Below are positions 1-8,441 of a DNA stretch of 64,000 nucleotides, one piece after another. The position numbers were made by a program, and so were the translations under genes. Position 1 is the stretch's first letter. Each line of letters opens with the position of its first letter. Origin of the DNA: Mucilaginibacter limnophilus (GTDB taxonomy: Bacteria; Bacteroidota; Bacteroidia; Sphingobacteriales; Sphingobacteriaceae); NCBI RefSeq assembly GCF_004005815.1, contig NZ_SACK01000009.1, forward strand, positions 62,001 through 126,000. Reading direction: 5' to 3'. The notes under the pieces are model-generated. The model saw nothing but the letters and a program-made list of their open reading frames with translations. It had not been told where the DNA came from and did no database searches.

Positions 1-415
1 GGTAATCCTTAAATGGCCCGGCCGGATTATCAGCTACTGCAATGCCTATGCCGCCGTACTCATTGTTATTCTGAATGTCATTAGCTCCGAAAAAAAGGAA
101 ATACTTGTTATCCTTTTTTACAATGGCAGGCGCCCACAATGCACGCTTAACCCATTTTATGGCTGAGGTATCAACTATATTGCTATGCTTTGTCCAGTGC
201 ACAAGGTCGGTTGATGAAAATGCATCAAATTTTACCTGCTCGTCATATGGAGCCGAGTAGGTAGGGTATACCCAATATGTTTTATCAAATACCACAGCCT
301 CTGGGTCGGCATACCATCCCTGAAAAATAGGATTGCCCGACTTTTCCTGAGCACTTACCTCAGATACAATAGATAAAAAAGCTAAACAGCTTAATACAGC
401 AAGTTTACGTATCAT
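1..415 (-). CDS. Glycoside hydrolase family 43-like secreted protein, C-terminus cut by window edge
   Basis: The minus strand is open from an ATG at 415 to the left edge (138 residues seen). The N-terminus is a signal peptide ending near VSAQ. It is followed by a GH43-type first blade: NPIFQGWYADPEAVVFDKTYW, in which the Asp of the ADPE motif is the usual catalytic base of GH43. Then come FSSTDLVHWTKH and RALWAPAIVKKDNKYFLFF, both typical of five-bladed beta-propeller arabinanases and xylosidases. Only about the first 40% of a normal GH43 is present, so substrate cannot be judged. Its ATG overlaps the TGA of the helicase upstream (ATGA at 415-412), so translation is probably coupled. GH43 membership is recognition of family motifs; export is inferred from the signal peptide. 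Confidence 0.8.
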   Translation of the reverse strand, partial: MIRKLAVLSCLAFLSIVSEVSAQEKSGNPIFQGWYADPEAVVFDKTYWVYPTYSAPYDEQVKFDAFSSTDLVHWTKHSNIVDTSAIKWVKRALWAPAIVKKDNKYFLFFGANDIQNNNEYGGIGIAVADNPAGPFKDY

Positions 416-1650
416 GGTTTTGAAGCTGGCTTGTTAGGGGTATGTTGTTTATTAGGGCCTTTCTTTTTGAAATTTTTCTTCCTGCGGTTATCGCGGCCAC
501 CGGTACGCTCTTTAAATACAGGCGCTTCGCCAAGCTCTTCGGGCAAAGGTTTTTGATCGATAGTACGGTCGATCAGTTTTTCAATGCTTTTAAAGCGACG
601 GAAGTCGCGCTCGTTAACCAAGGTAATAGCAGTACCTGTAGTAGCAGCACGTGCCGTACGGCCAATACGGTGAATATAATCTTCCGGATCAGGCGGAACG
701 TCGTAATTCAGCACCAAATCAATACCTTCAACATCAATACCCCGGGAAAGTGCATCGGTACCGATAATGATTGGCAGACTTTTATTTTTAAAATCACGTA
801 ATATATCTTCTCGCTCGGTCTGCTCAAGGTCGCTATGAAAAGCGGCGATTTTGAAGTCCTTTTTTAGTTCTTTATAAACTGCCTTAACCTTTTCTTTGGT
901 TGATGAAAAGATGATGATGCTGTTATAATTGCCATTCTTAAGCAGCAGCTTTACCAGCGGCGTTTTTTGCTGATCGGCTACCTGGTAAACCTGCTGATCT
1001 ATACCAACTGCAGGCTGCGAAATAGCGATGTTTATTTGCTGCGGATTATGGAGTACCGATTTGGCAAGCGTGCGTATGCGTGGCGGCATGGTTGCCGAAA
1101 ACAACAGCGTTTGCCGTTTTTTAGGCAGATAGCTGATAATGCGCATAATGTCATCATAAAAGCCCATATCCAGCATCCGGTCGGCCTCGTCAAGCACCAG
1201 GTGCTTTATTTGGTTCAGCTTTAGTATACCTGATGTCAGGTGCGCAATCAGCCTGCCGGGTGTCGCAATAATGATGTTCACATTATTTTGTATTCCCCGG
1301 CGCTGCTGCTCATACACAATACCGTCGCCGCCGCCAAAAACCGCCAGCGAACTTATACCCGCAAAATAAGCCAGACCTTCTACCTGCTGGTCTATTTGCT
1401 GCGCCAGCTCACGCGTAGGTGTAAGTATCAGTACGGTGGTATGGTGCTCATGCGATTTTGCTATCTGATCTAAAATTGGCAGCAAAAACGCCCCGGTTTT
1501 ACCGGTACCGGTTTGCGCGCACGCTATCAGATCCTCTCCACCCATTATAACCGGAATGGCCATTTCCTGTATAGGCGTAGGCTGTTTAAAGCCCATGCTT
1601 AAAATGCCTTCCAGTACTTGCTCGTCAAAATTAAAGTCGTGAAATGTCAC
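412..1650 (-). CDS. DEAD-box ATP-dependent RNA helicase, RhlE-like
   Basis: A 412-residue helicase with the full motif set: Q motif (FKQPTPIQ, about residue 22), Walker A AQTGTGKT, PTRELA, TPGRL, DEAD (DEADRMLD), SAT, and in the second RecA domain GTDALSRGID and HRIGRTARA. The tail after residue about 375 is short, basic and Lys/Asn-rich, as in RhlE proteins that bind rRNA. Such enzymes unwind short RNA duplexes in ribosome assembly or RNA decay in the cytoplasm. The ATG at 1650 sits directly before FHDFNFDEQVLEGI, the expected N-terminus. It is the first gene of a two-gene unit with the GH43 gene, which it overlaps by 4 nt. A second DEAD-box protein lies at 44666. Paralogue assignment within the RhlE group is inference. 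Confidence 0.93.
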   Translation of the reverse strand: MTFHDFNFDEQVLEGILSMGFKQPTPIQEMAIPVIMGGEDLIACAQTGTGKTGAFLLPILDQIAKSHEHHTTVLILTPTRELAQQIDQQVEGLAYFAGISSLAVFGGGDGIVYEQQRRGIQNNVNIIIATPGRLIAHLTSGILKLNQIKHLVLDEADRMLDMGFYDDIMRIISYLPKKRQTLLFSATMPPRIRTLAKSVLHNPQQINIAISQPAVGIDQQVYQVADQQKTPLVKLLLKNGNYNSIIIFSSTKEKVKAVYKELKKDFKIAAFHSDLEQTEREDILRDFKNKSLPIIIGTDALSRGIDVEGIDLVLNYDVPPDPEDYIHRIGRTARAATTGTAITLVNERDFRRFKSIEKLIDRTIDQKPLPEELGEAPVFKERTGGRDNRRKKNFKKKGPNKQHTPNKPASKP

Positions 1651-1785
1651 AGTATGAATTAAATTATGGCAAGATACATAAAATTTAAATGGCTATCCTC
1701 CGGGCTTACCTTGGGGCAGGTGTTTAGGTATCGTCTTTTTTACAAGCATGGTTTTAATTTGCAGTTTATGTAAATAAAAAAGCAA

Positions 1786-1793
1786 TATATTTA
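1786..1793 (+). promoter_or_regulatory. Candidate promoter -7 box for the DUF1080 gene
   Basis: TATATTTA matches 7 of 8 positions of the Bacteroidota -7 consensus TAnnTTTG. A TTTG lies at 1758-1761, slightly farther upstream than the usual 17-23 bp spacing. The start codon at 1832 would leave a leader of about 33 nt. Weak evidence. Confidence 0.25.
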
Positions 1794-1831
1794 CCGCAAC
1801 CTAACAAGCAAAAACTACTATTTATTTAGAT

Positions 1832-2533
1832 ATGAAAAAATTACTGCCCGGCCTGGTTGCCATTTTATTTACCTGCACCCAAACTTTCGCGCAAACCACC
1901 AACACGCTTACCGCGAAAGAGCAAAAAGAAGGATGGGTATCATTATTCGACGGAAAGACCACCGGCGGATGGCATACCTACAACAAAGGTGTAGCCGGAG
2001 ACGCGTGGACTGTTGCCGACGGCGTTTTACAATTAAACACCGGTGCCGAAGGCCGTGGCGACATCATCACTGATAAAGAATATGAAAATTACGAACTGGC
2101 GCTCGACTGGAAGATAGCCGAAGGCGGCAACAGCGGTATAATTTTCGATGTGAACGAAGATCCGAAATATAGCTATTCGTTTTTAACCGGTATTGAAATG
2201 CAGATACTGGATAACGAAAAAGCTGAAGACAACAAACTGGCCAACCATCTTGCAGGATCATTATATGACCTAATTCCAGCCGGAAAAGCAGCAAACCCTG
2301 CCGGACAGTGGAACAGCATCAAAATCCGTAAAGACCATGGCAAACTTACTTTCTGGCTTAACGGCAGCAAAGTAGTTAATGTGCAAATGGGCAGCGCCGA
2401 TTGGAAAGCGTTAGTTGAAAAAAGCAAATTCAAAAGCATGCCCGATTGGGCAACATACGGAAAAGGCCACATTGCGTTGCAGGACCATGGCAACGCGGTT
2501 TATTTCCGTAACATAAAATTGAAACAGTTATAA
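1832..2533 (+). CDS. DUF1080 / 3-keto-disaccharide hydrolase family secreted protein
   Basis: A 233-residue protein with a signal peptide (MKKLLPGLVAILFTCTQTFAQ) and one concanavalin-like DUF1080 domain. Family hallmarks are GWVSLFDGKTTGGWHTY near residue 35, DIITDKEYENYELALDWK, GNSGIIFDV, EMQILDNE and the C-terminal GHIALQDHGNAVYFRNIKL. PF06439 members are annotated as 3-keto-disaccharide hydrolases. They often sit beside GMC or Gfo/Idh oxidoreductases that make 3-keto-sugars. Here the next gene, 15 bp downstream, is a GMC dehydrogenase, followed by a gluconate-dehydrogenase-subunit-3 gene; all three read the same way. Role proposed: periplasmic cleavage of a 3-keto-glycoside. Family call is firm; the reaction is inferred from family and context. 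Confidence 0.88.
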   Translation: MKKLLPGLVAILFTCTQTFAQTTNTLTAKEQKEGWVSLFDGKTTGGWHTYNKGVAGDAWTVADGVLQLNTGAEGRGDIITDKEYENYELALDWKIAEGGNSGIIFDVNEDPKYSYSFLTGIEMQILDNEKAEDNKLANHLAGSLYDLIPAGKAANPAGQWNSIKIRKDHGKLTFWLNGSKVVNVQMGSADWKALVEKSKFKSMPDWATYGKGHIALQDHGNAVYFRNIKLKQL

Positions 2534-2548
2534 TGAGGACGCCTGCCT

Positions 2549-4282
2549 ATGAGCGATTTTCAGATAAAAAAATCAACCGTTGTTTATGATGCCGTAATTG
2601 TTGGCTCGGGCGCGGGTGGTGGTATGTCGGCTTATGTGCTGGCACACGCCGGGTTAAAAGTGTTACTGCTTGAGGCAGGGCCTTTTTTTGATCCTGCTAA
2701 AAACTCAGATCAGTTACGCCCCTCGTGGGAGTCGCCGCGACGAGGTGCAGGTACTACCCGCCCTTTCGGCGATTTTGATGCCGCTTTTGGCGGCTGGCAA
2801 TTAGAGGGTGAGCCATATACTACAAAAGACGGTACCGATTTTCAATGGTTCCGCTCGCGTATGCTTGGCGGACGTACCAATCACTGGGGGCGTATTTCTT
2901 TGCGGATGGGCCCGTATGATTTCAAACCCAAAGATGACATAACCGAGGCCTGGCCATTTACATACGATGAAATAAAGCCTTACTATGATAAGGTTGACCG
3001 TTTAATAGGTGTTTTTGGTACGGTTGAAAACCTTGAAAACGAACCCGATGGTATATTTCTACCACCACCGCCGCCACGGCTTCCTGAACTTTTTATAAAA
3101 AAGGCCGCGCAAAAAGCCGGTGTAACAGTAATACCCAGTCGTGGCTCGGTGCTTACTCAGCCATTGCCGGGAAATAATGATCGCGGCGCTTGCTTTTATT
3201 GCGGACAATGTAACCGCAGCTGTAAGGTGTATGCTGATTTCTCTGCGTCATCATGTTTGGTTATACCCGCGCTTAAAACAGGTAACCTTCAGGTAATCTC
3301 TAACGCAATGGTGCGTGAAGTGCTTACCGATAAAGAAGGTAATGCCACAGGTGTATCGTACGTTAACAAGGATGATATGCTTGAGTACCAGGTGCGTGCC
3401 AAAGTGGTTGTACTGGGTGCCAGCGCATGTGAATCGGCAAGGTTGCTGCTTAACTCAAAATCTGCAGCGCATCCGGGTGGTTTAGCTAATGAAAGCGGCG
3501 TGATAGGTAAATACCTGCATGATTCAACAGGATCAAGCATGGTGGGTTTCCTTCCGCAATTGCTTGACAGAAAACGTTATAACGAAGATGGTGTAGGCTC
3601 TCTGCACCTCTACTCACCATGGTGGCTTGATAATAAAAAACTTGATTTTCCACGCGGATATCATATTGAATTTAGTGGCGGTATGCGCATGCCTTCATAC
3701 GGTTATATGGCAGGTATACATACCATGAACGGTATGGTACCCGGCCGTGACGGAAAAATGAAAGAAGCGGGTGGCTACGGCGCTGAATTGAAGAACGACT
3801 ACCGCAGATTTTTCGGGACAGGTGTTTACCTTGCCGGGCGCGGGACCGCAATAGCTCGTAAAGATAATTACTGTGAGATAGACCCCGACGTGGTTGATAA
3901 GTTTGGCATACCTGTACTGCGCTTCCATTACAAATGGGCGTCTGAAGAATACAAGCAAGCCAGGCACATGCAGGATACCTTTAAAGAGATTATGCATAAC
4001 ATGGGCGCCATTGGTTATGTGCACCAAGGCGCTGATACCGGTTACGGGCTTGAAGCCCCCGGCAAGATCATACATGAAGTAGGTACTGTACGTATGGGCG
4101 ATGACCCTAAACGTTCGGCGCTTAACAGGTGGTGCCAGGCGCATACCTGTAAAAACCTTTTTGTTGTTGATGCCGCTCCGTTTGTACAGCAGGGTGATAA
4201 AAATGCCACCTGGACAATACTCGCACTATCAATGCGTACATCTGAATACATTGTATCGCAACGCAAAAAACTGAACATCTAA
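2549..4282 (+). CDS. GMC-family FAD-dependent sugar/glycoside dehydrogenase, catalytic subunit
   Basis: A 577-residue GMC oxidoreductase. The FAD Rossmann motif VGSGAGGG lies at residues 18-25, and MLGGRTNHWGR near 105-115 is the second GMC signature. The C-terminus carries HEVGTVRMG and DAAPFVQQGDKNATWTILALSMR, where the active-site His/Asn region lies. Cys215, Cys218, Cys221 and Cys225 form CX2CX2CX3C, a possible Fe-S ligand set like that reported for bacterial FAD-dependent glucose dehydrogenases. There is no signal peptide of its own; the partner gene downstream has a Tat-type signal, so export as a complex is plausible. Likely role: oxidise a sugar or glycoside, probably at C3, passing electrons to a quinone or cytochrome. 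Substrate is not known from sequence. Confidence 0.85.
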   Translation: MSDFQIKKSTVVYDAVIVGSGAGGGMSAYVLAHAGLKVLLLEAGPFFDPAKNSDQLRPSWESPRRGAGTTRPFGDFDAAFGGWQLEGEPYTTKDGTDFQWFRSRMLGGRTNHWGRISLRMGPYDFKPKDDITEAWPFTYDEIKPYYDKVDRLIGVFGTVENLENEPDGIFLPPPPPRLPELFIKKAAQKAGVTVIPSRGSVLTQPLPGNNDRGACFYCGQCNRSCKVYADFSASSCLVIPALKTGNLQVISNAMVREVLTDKEGNATGVSYVNKDDMLEYQVRAKVVVLGASACESARLLLNSKSAAHPGGLANESGVIGKYLHDSTGSSMVGFLPQLLDRKRYNEDGVGSLHLYSPWWLDNKKLDFPRGYHIEFSGGMRMPSYGYMAGIHTMNGMVPGRDGKMKEAGGYGAELKNDYRRFFGTGVYLAGRGTAIARKDNYCEIDPDVVDKFGIPVLRFHYKWASEEYKQARHMQDTFKEIMHNMGAIGYVHQGADTGYGLEAPGKIIHEVGTVRMGDDPKRSALNRWCQAHTCKNLFVVDAAPFVQQGDKNATWTILALSMRTSEYIVSQRKKLNI

Positions 4283-4292
4283 ACACTATAAT

Positions 4293-4931
4293 ATGAACAG
4301 GCGCGATTCACTCAAAGCAATAGGTTTAGGTACCCTTTCAACAGGGTTGCTGCTTGAAGCATGTAAAGGCAAAGAAGAACGGAAAGAGGTAAAGGCTGCT
4401 GCACCTACTCAACCATCTGAGCCGGACCCCGGCCGGCAGACCTGGGAGGTTGAGCGTGACGAGCAACTGATGAACGGGCCGAAATTCTTCACCGCTGCTG
4501 AGATGGCGGCTATCACCATCCTGGCTGATATGATCATCCCTAAGGATGAAAAATCAGGTAGCGCCTCTGACGCGAAGGTGCCGGATTTTATTGATTTCAT
4601 TGCCCGCGATATGCCCGATCACCAGGTACCGCTACGTGGCGGCCTGCGCTGGCTCGATTTGCAGTGCCTTAATCGTTATAACAACATATTTGCTGCCTGT
4701 ACTGAAAAGCAGCGCATTGAAATGATTGACAGGATTGCCTATCCGCTAAAAGCAACGCCGGATATGAAACAGGGCGTAGCTTTTTTTAACCGCATGCGCG
4801 ATCTTACCGCTACCGGTTTCTTTACCACAAAAATGGGCTTTGAAGATTTAGGCTACGTAGGTAACCAGCCTAACCAGTGGACAGGTGTACCTAAAGATGT
4901 GCTTAAGCAATACGGTATGGAAAACGTATAA
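4293..4931 (+). CDS. Gluconate 2-dehydrogenase subunit 3 family lipoprotein (partner of the GMC enzyme)
   Basis: A 212-residue protein of the gluconate 2-dehydrogenase subunit 3 family (PF13618): FTAAEMAAITILADMIIPKDE, then a region ending in GYVGNQPNQWTGVP. The N-terminus NRRDSLKAIGLG fits a twin-arginine signal, and LLLEAC adds a lipobox with Cys at about residue 24, so it is probably a Tat-exported lipoprotein. Small subunits of this family are needed for folding and export of the GMC flavoprotein partner. It starts 10 bp after the GMC stop, so the two genes are one transcription unit. It helps define the three-gene cassette 1832-4931 as an extracytoplasmic oxidation system. Confidence 0.85.
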   Translation: MNRRDSLKAIGLGTLSTGLLLEACKGKEERKEVKAAAPTQPSEPDPGRQTWEVERDEQLMNGPKFFTAAEMAAITILADMIIPKDEKSGSASDAKVPDFIDFIARDMPDHQVPLRGGLRWLDLQCLNRYNNIFAACTEKQRIEMIDRIAYPLKATPDMKQGVAFFNRMRDLTATGFFTTKMGFEDLGYVGNQPNQWTGVPKDVLKQYGMENV

Positions 4932-4953
4932 AGCTTTGCCAAGTAAGCGCTGC

Positions 4954-5265
4954 TTAAGCGTTTACAGCATCATGTACCACTACCTTTTCTACAAGTGGAC
5001 GTGCATACTTTTCAACAAACGCGTCGTGTATCGGATGGGCATGGTAAGCGTTAAGCGCTTCTACATCATCACATAGTACCAGCAAACCGGCATCGTATGT
5101 ACGGTCAACCACATCGTCAAAGGTTTGGGCAGGTTTACCCACATGGTAATGACGAATAGATGGAATGTCAGCAAGCGTATGTAATCCGTCAATAAACAGG
5201 TCGAGGTCACCGCGATTTTTTAACCAAAACAATACGTGGTGCGAGAGGGTATTTTTCAATAGCAT
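4954..5265 (-). CDS. Dabb (stress-responsive A/B barrel) family protein
   Basis: A 103-residue single-domain protein. LKNTLSHHVLFWLK at the start, then GLHTLADIPSIRHYHVGKPA and YDAGLLVLCDDVEALNAYHAHPIHDAFVEKYARPLVEKVVVHD, match the Dabb alpha/beta-barrel family (PF07876). ATG at 5265 is preferred over an upstream in-frame ATG at 5310 because the family begins with a short strand followed by H-x(2)-LF. Members are small cytoplasmic ferredoxin-like dimers, some acting as cyclases or stress proteins; the role here is unknown. It converges on the 3-keto cassette with a 22-bp gap and no clear terminator. Confidence 0.85.
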   Translation of the reverse strand: MLLKNTLSHHVLFWLKNRGDLDLFIDGLHTLADIPSIRHYHVGKPAQTFDDVVDRTYDAGLLVLCDDVEALNAYHAHPIHDAFVEKYARPLVEKVVVHDAVNA

Positions 5266-5325
5266 GGCAAAATTATACGTTATAATGCAAATTATGTATA
5301 TTAATTGCATTATTTATACTAAACC

Positions 5326-6330
5326 ATGAAATATCACCAACAAGTTATATTATTTCTTATACTTATCGTTACCTTATTAACCCAAAGCTGCAATGTTGGC
5401 ACATCCGGCATATGGAAAAACGAGAGCATCAAACCAGATGTAAAACAACAGCTTGATAAAACTAATGCTGATCTTTTTAAAGCCCTTGCAAACGGAAATA
5501 CGAAATTTTTTAAACAACTTTCATCCGATGCTCTAATGGAAAAAGATGGCGACAAGTTAGACACGATTGTAAACCAAGTAAGTGATATCTTCAAAGATGC
5601 AGGAAACTATGAAATAGTTGATGAATATTATGTAAAAAACTCCACTACAAATATCACCAACACTGTCCCATCCGGGTTGTCAGGGTATAACGATTATCTT
5701 ATAAAATATCTTGCTTTAAACAAGGAAATGTACATAACTCTATTTTCGGTAAAAGGCGGTACCAATGATCTTTTGACAATAGCTATATACGGAAAATATG
5801 ATGATGATTGGAAGCTTAATATCATTCATTTTGGAGCATTTAAAATTATGGGAAAAACCAGTCCTGATTTTTATAAGCTTGCACAAAGCGCATATAAAAA
5901 ATCTTTTTTAATAGATGCGGTAAACTTTATATCATTAGCACAGATTTGTGCTCACCCGGGCGATGATTTCTTTCGATACCAAAAAGAAGCTGAAATGCAG
6001 GCTTTTCATCAAAAGTTAATGGCTGAAGTAAACGAAAAGTATAAATTTCCCCTAACATTAAACAATTTAAAAACGAAGCCAAAAGTTTTCCGCATTTATC
6101 CTGAAGTATTTAAAGAAGGTATTTTCCCTATGGTGCAATATCTTTCGACAATTAATCTCAAAGATACTACAGCGTTAAAGGCTGAAAACACACAAATCAG
6201 GAAAGAAATTTCAAGGGTGTTCCCTGGTATTGATAGTGATAAGAACTTTATAGCTTACCGAGCTTTTAACGAAATTCCTGACGGAAAAAAACTGGTGGAA
6301 CACTATGGCTTTTTAGATAAGCTTAACTAA
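5326..6330 (+). CDS. Hypothetical lipoprotein, unrecognised family
   Basis: A 334-residue protein starting with a hydrophobic signal and the lipobox LLTQSC (Cys at about residue 22), so it should be lipid-anchored. I do not recognise a family. Residues about 40-180 (LDKTNADLFKALANGNTKFFKQLSSDAL and later LLTIAIYGKYDDDWKLNIIHFG) look like an NTF2-like alpha+beta cone fold, but this is a guess. The C-terminal half has helices and no enzyme motif. Coding sequence is clearly more A/T- and Lys/Asn-rich than its neighbours, which may mean recent acquisition. It is a single gene between two minus-strand genes; there is no operon partner. Confidence 0.7.
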   Translation: MKYHQQVILFLILIVTLLTQSCNVGTSGIWKNESIKPDVKQQLDKTNADLFKALANGNTKFFKQLSSDALMEKDGDKLDTIVNQVSDIFKDAGNYEIVDEYYVKNSTTNITNTVPSGLSGYNDYLIKYLALNKEMYITLFSVKGGTNDLLTIAIYGKYDDDWKLNIIHFGAFKIMGKTSPDFYKLAQSAYKKSFLIDAVNFISLAQICAHPGDDFFRYQKEAEMQAFHQKLMAEVNEKYKFPLTLNNLKTKPKVFRIYPEVFKEGIFPMVQYLSTINLKDTTALKAENTQIRKEISRVFPGIDSDKNFIAYRAFNEIPDGKKLVEHYGFLDKLN

Positions 6331-6338
6331 GGCGTTAT

Positions 6339-7661
6339 CTAATATTCAAGTACTACATGTGGCTTATACGTATCAGTTTTTACACGTGCCTTTAGTTCGT
6401 GCAAGATATTGTACAGGCCAAAGTTGGTTCGGTTAACGTAGATAAAATGTTTTACCCCTCGTGCCTGTTTGAACTCAGGCATTTTCGATAATTTTTCACC
6501 AAAGCCGTACAGTTCGTCAAAGAAATCGGTTTGACCGAAATCAAACCTATCAGTAATGTATGGCTTTGCGAACAGGCTTATCATTTGTTTATAAATGTTG
6601 TAATAAAATTCTACCTGCTGCGGAGTATCATTGGAATGTATCATGTCAAGCAGGCGGAAAGCTTTGATAGTTTCTTCCTTATTGCTCAATAAGTCGGTAG
6701 AGGTAAGTGAGAAGAATGGTGTATAAAAGTCTTCAGGCATTTCTTTGATGCAGCCAAAGTCAATAATACCAAGTTTGCCATCTGGTGTTATCATGAAATT
6801 GCCGGGATGCGGATCAGCATGTACCGCACGCAGTTCGTGTTGCTGAAAATTGTAGAAATCCCACAATGCTTGTCCGATGGTATCACGCAATTGCTGCGAC
6901 GGATTGGTTTGCAAAAACTCACGCAAATGCTTTCCTTCAAGCCAGTCCATAGTAATAATACGCTTGCCAGATAGTTCCGAATAATATGTCGGGAAAACAA
7001 CATTATCGAGTATAGCACAGGCATTGGAAAATTCGATTGAACGCCGCACCTCCAGCTCATAATCGGTTTCTTCAAGCAGTCGTTCCTCTACTTCACGCAT
7101 GTAAATATCCAGTTCCTTCTCGCTCATCCCCAACAGGCGGAATGCAAAGGGTTTCACTAATTTCAGGTCCGATGAAATGCTGTCGCCAACACCGGGATAT
7201 TGAATTTTAACAGCCAGCTTCTTGCCGTTGAGTTCAGCTTGATGCACTTGTCCAATGGAGGCCGCGTTGGTCGACTTTAAATTAAACTTATCGTATATCT
7301 GCTCGGGTGTTTTGCCGAAAAGTTTTTTAAAAGTCTGCACAATTAGCGGTCCCGACAGCGGAGGGGCATTATATTGCGATTGTGAGAACTTATTTACATA
7401 GGCTTGAGGCAACAAGTTTTTATCCATGCTCAGCATTTGAGCAACTTTGAGCGCACTGCCTTTCAGTTCACTTAGCGACTTGTAAATATCGGAAGCGTTA
7501 TCTTCATTCAACTCCGTTTTATCCAGCTCGGGGTTAAACAGTTTCTTGCTATAATGTTTTATATAATTACCTCCAATTTTAAAGCCGGTTTTTACGAACT
7601 TAGCCGAACGTTGTACTTTACTGGTGGGTATGCTGTTTTGTTCTTTAGGCGTATCACTCAT
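6339..7661 (-). CDS. ABC1/AarF (UbiB-like) atypical protein kinase family protein
   Basis: A 440-residue member of the ABC1/UbiB atypical kinase family. Seen motifs: KGSALKVAQML at about 67-77 (the KxGQ-like region), the Ala-rich loop AASIGQVHQA at about 133-142, the ATP-site Lys in LAVKIQYPG (K152), catalytic HADPHPGNF at about 281-289, and metal-binding IIDFG at 299-303. Bacterial relatives assist quinone biosynthesis or other lipid processes; the substrate here is unknown. It starts 2 bp after the stop of a TetR-type gene, so the two are co-transcribed. No membrane helix is obvious at the C-terminus, unlike classic UbiB. Confidence 0.9.
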   Translation of the reverse strand: MSDTPKEQNSIPTSKVQRSAKFVKTGFKIGGNYIKHYSKKLFNPELDKTELNEDNASDIYKSLSELKGSALKVAQMLSMDKNLLPQAYVNKFSQSQYNAPPLSGPLIVQTFKKLFGKTPEQIYDKFNLKSTNAASIGQVHQAELNGKKLAVKIQYPGVGDSISSDLKLVKPFAFRLLGMSEKELDIYMREVEERLLEETDYELEVRRSIEFSNACAILDNVVFPTYYSELSGKRIITMDWLEGKHLREFLQTNPSQQLRDTIGQALWDFYNFQQHELRAVHADPHPGNFMITPDGKLGIIDFGCIKEMPEDFYTPFFSLTSTDLLSNKEETIKAFRLLDMIHSNDTPQQVEFYYNIYKQMISLFAKPYITDRFDFGQTDFFDELYGFGEKLSKMPEFKQARGVKHFIYVNRTNFGLYNILHELKARVKTDTYKPHVVLEY

Positions 7662-7663
7662 GC

Positions 7664-8317
7664 TTAAAAGCCCATCTTCTCCTTAATTCCGCCATTTTGA
7701 TAAAGAAATTTACCGTAGTCAATCAGGTTATCAATAGGCGAGCGCTCAAACAGATCGAAAGTTACGTTCAGGCCCTTTTCAATGGCTTCGTCAGTTTTTT
7801 CGAAACCAGCTGAATTATCCTGTATCCAGAAATTCAATACAAAGCCAAACTGAACCCAAAGCGCGTCTTTATATCTTTTTGCAAAATATTTCCTGTCAGA
7901 CAGTTCGCCGCTTTCCAGACCTTGGTTTAGTATCTCACCCGCAAAGCCATCAAACACTGTTTTCAACTGATCAAGTACAACCGGACTACCCAAACCTTTA
8001 GGCTGTTTGCTTAAACTATAAACTGCAAAGCTCCGGCTGCTTTTAAGTAGCTCAAAAAAGGCATAAAAAAATGAAAGCGCTTTCTCACGGGCGGTGTATT
8101 GCGGCCATATTTCTTGCGTGCCAACCTCTAAAAGTGCTTTAGTAGCCAGATCGCCCCAAATGTGCTGCTCCAATGCGTTAAATGAGCCGTAAAAGCGATA
8201 GAATTCCTCTTCGCTCATTTCGTTTTGCTTGGCGAATATGTACACTGATTTTGGCTGAGCGCCTTCAGTTAATACATAATCAATATATGCTGTCTGGATA
8301 CTTTCGGTAGTTACCAT
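7664..8317 (-). CDS. TetR/AcrR-family transcriptional regulator
   Basis: A 217-residue protein. The N-terminal helix-turn-helix region (SIQTAYIDYVLTEGAQPKSVYIFAKQNEMSEEEFYRFYGSF) has the TetR pattern with Tyr/Phe at the end of the recognition helix. The rest is the helical ligand and dimer domain. ATG at 8317 (MVTTESIQTAYID) is chosen over one 10 codons upstream because that extension is hydrophobic and not family-like. It is the first gene of a two-gene unit with the ABC1-family protein 2 bp downstream, so it probably regulates its own operon or belongs to the same process. Confidence 0.82.
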   Translation of the reverse strand: MVTTESIQTAYIDYVLTEGAQPKSVYIFAKQNEMSEEEFYRFYGSFNALEQHIWGDLATKALLEVGTQEIWPQYTAREKALSFFYAFFELLKSSRSFAVYSLSKQPKGLGSPVVLDQLKTVFDGFAGEILNQGLESGELSDRKYFAKRYKDALWVQFGFVLNFWIQDNSAGFEKTDEAIEKGLNVTFDLFERSPIDNLIDYGKFLYQNGGIKEKMGF

Positions 8318-8441
8318 AAAAATGATTTGAAAAAATAAATATAACATCGCAAACGCAAACTTGTGTCATACTTATATTGAAATAAACGCCTGATGTCGTG
8401 TGATATTACCTGTTGGCTTATTAAGATTTTCAGCTTTAATT

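Noticed and set aside
3695..4144. A 149-codon open frame on the minus strand opposite the GMC gene
   Set aside because: Shadow of a firmly identified gene; composition and lack of motifs argue against coding.
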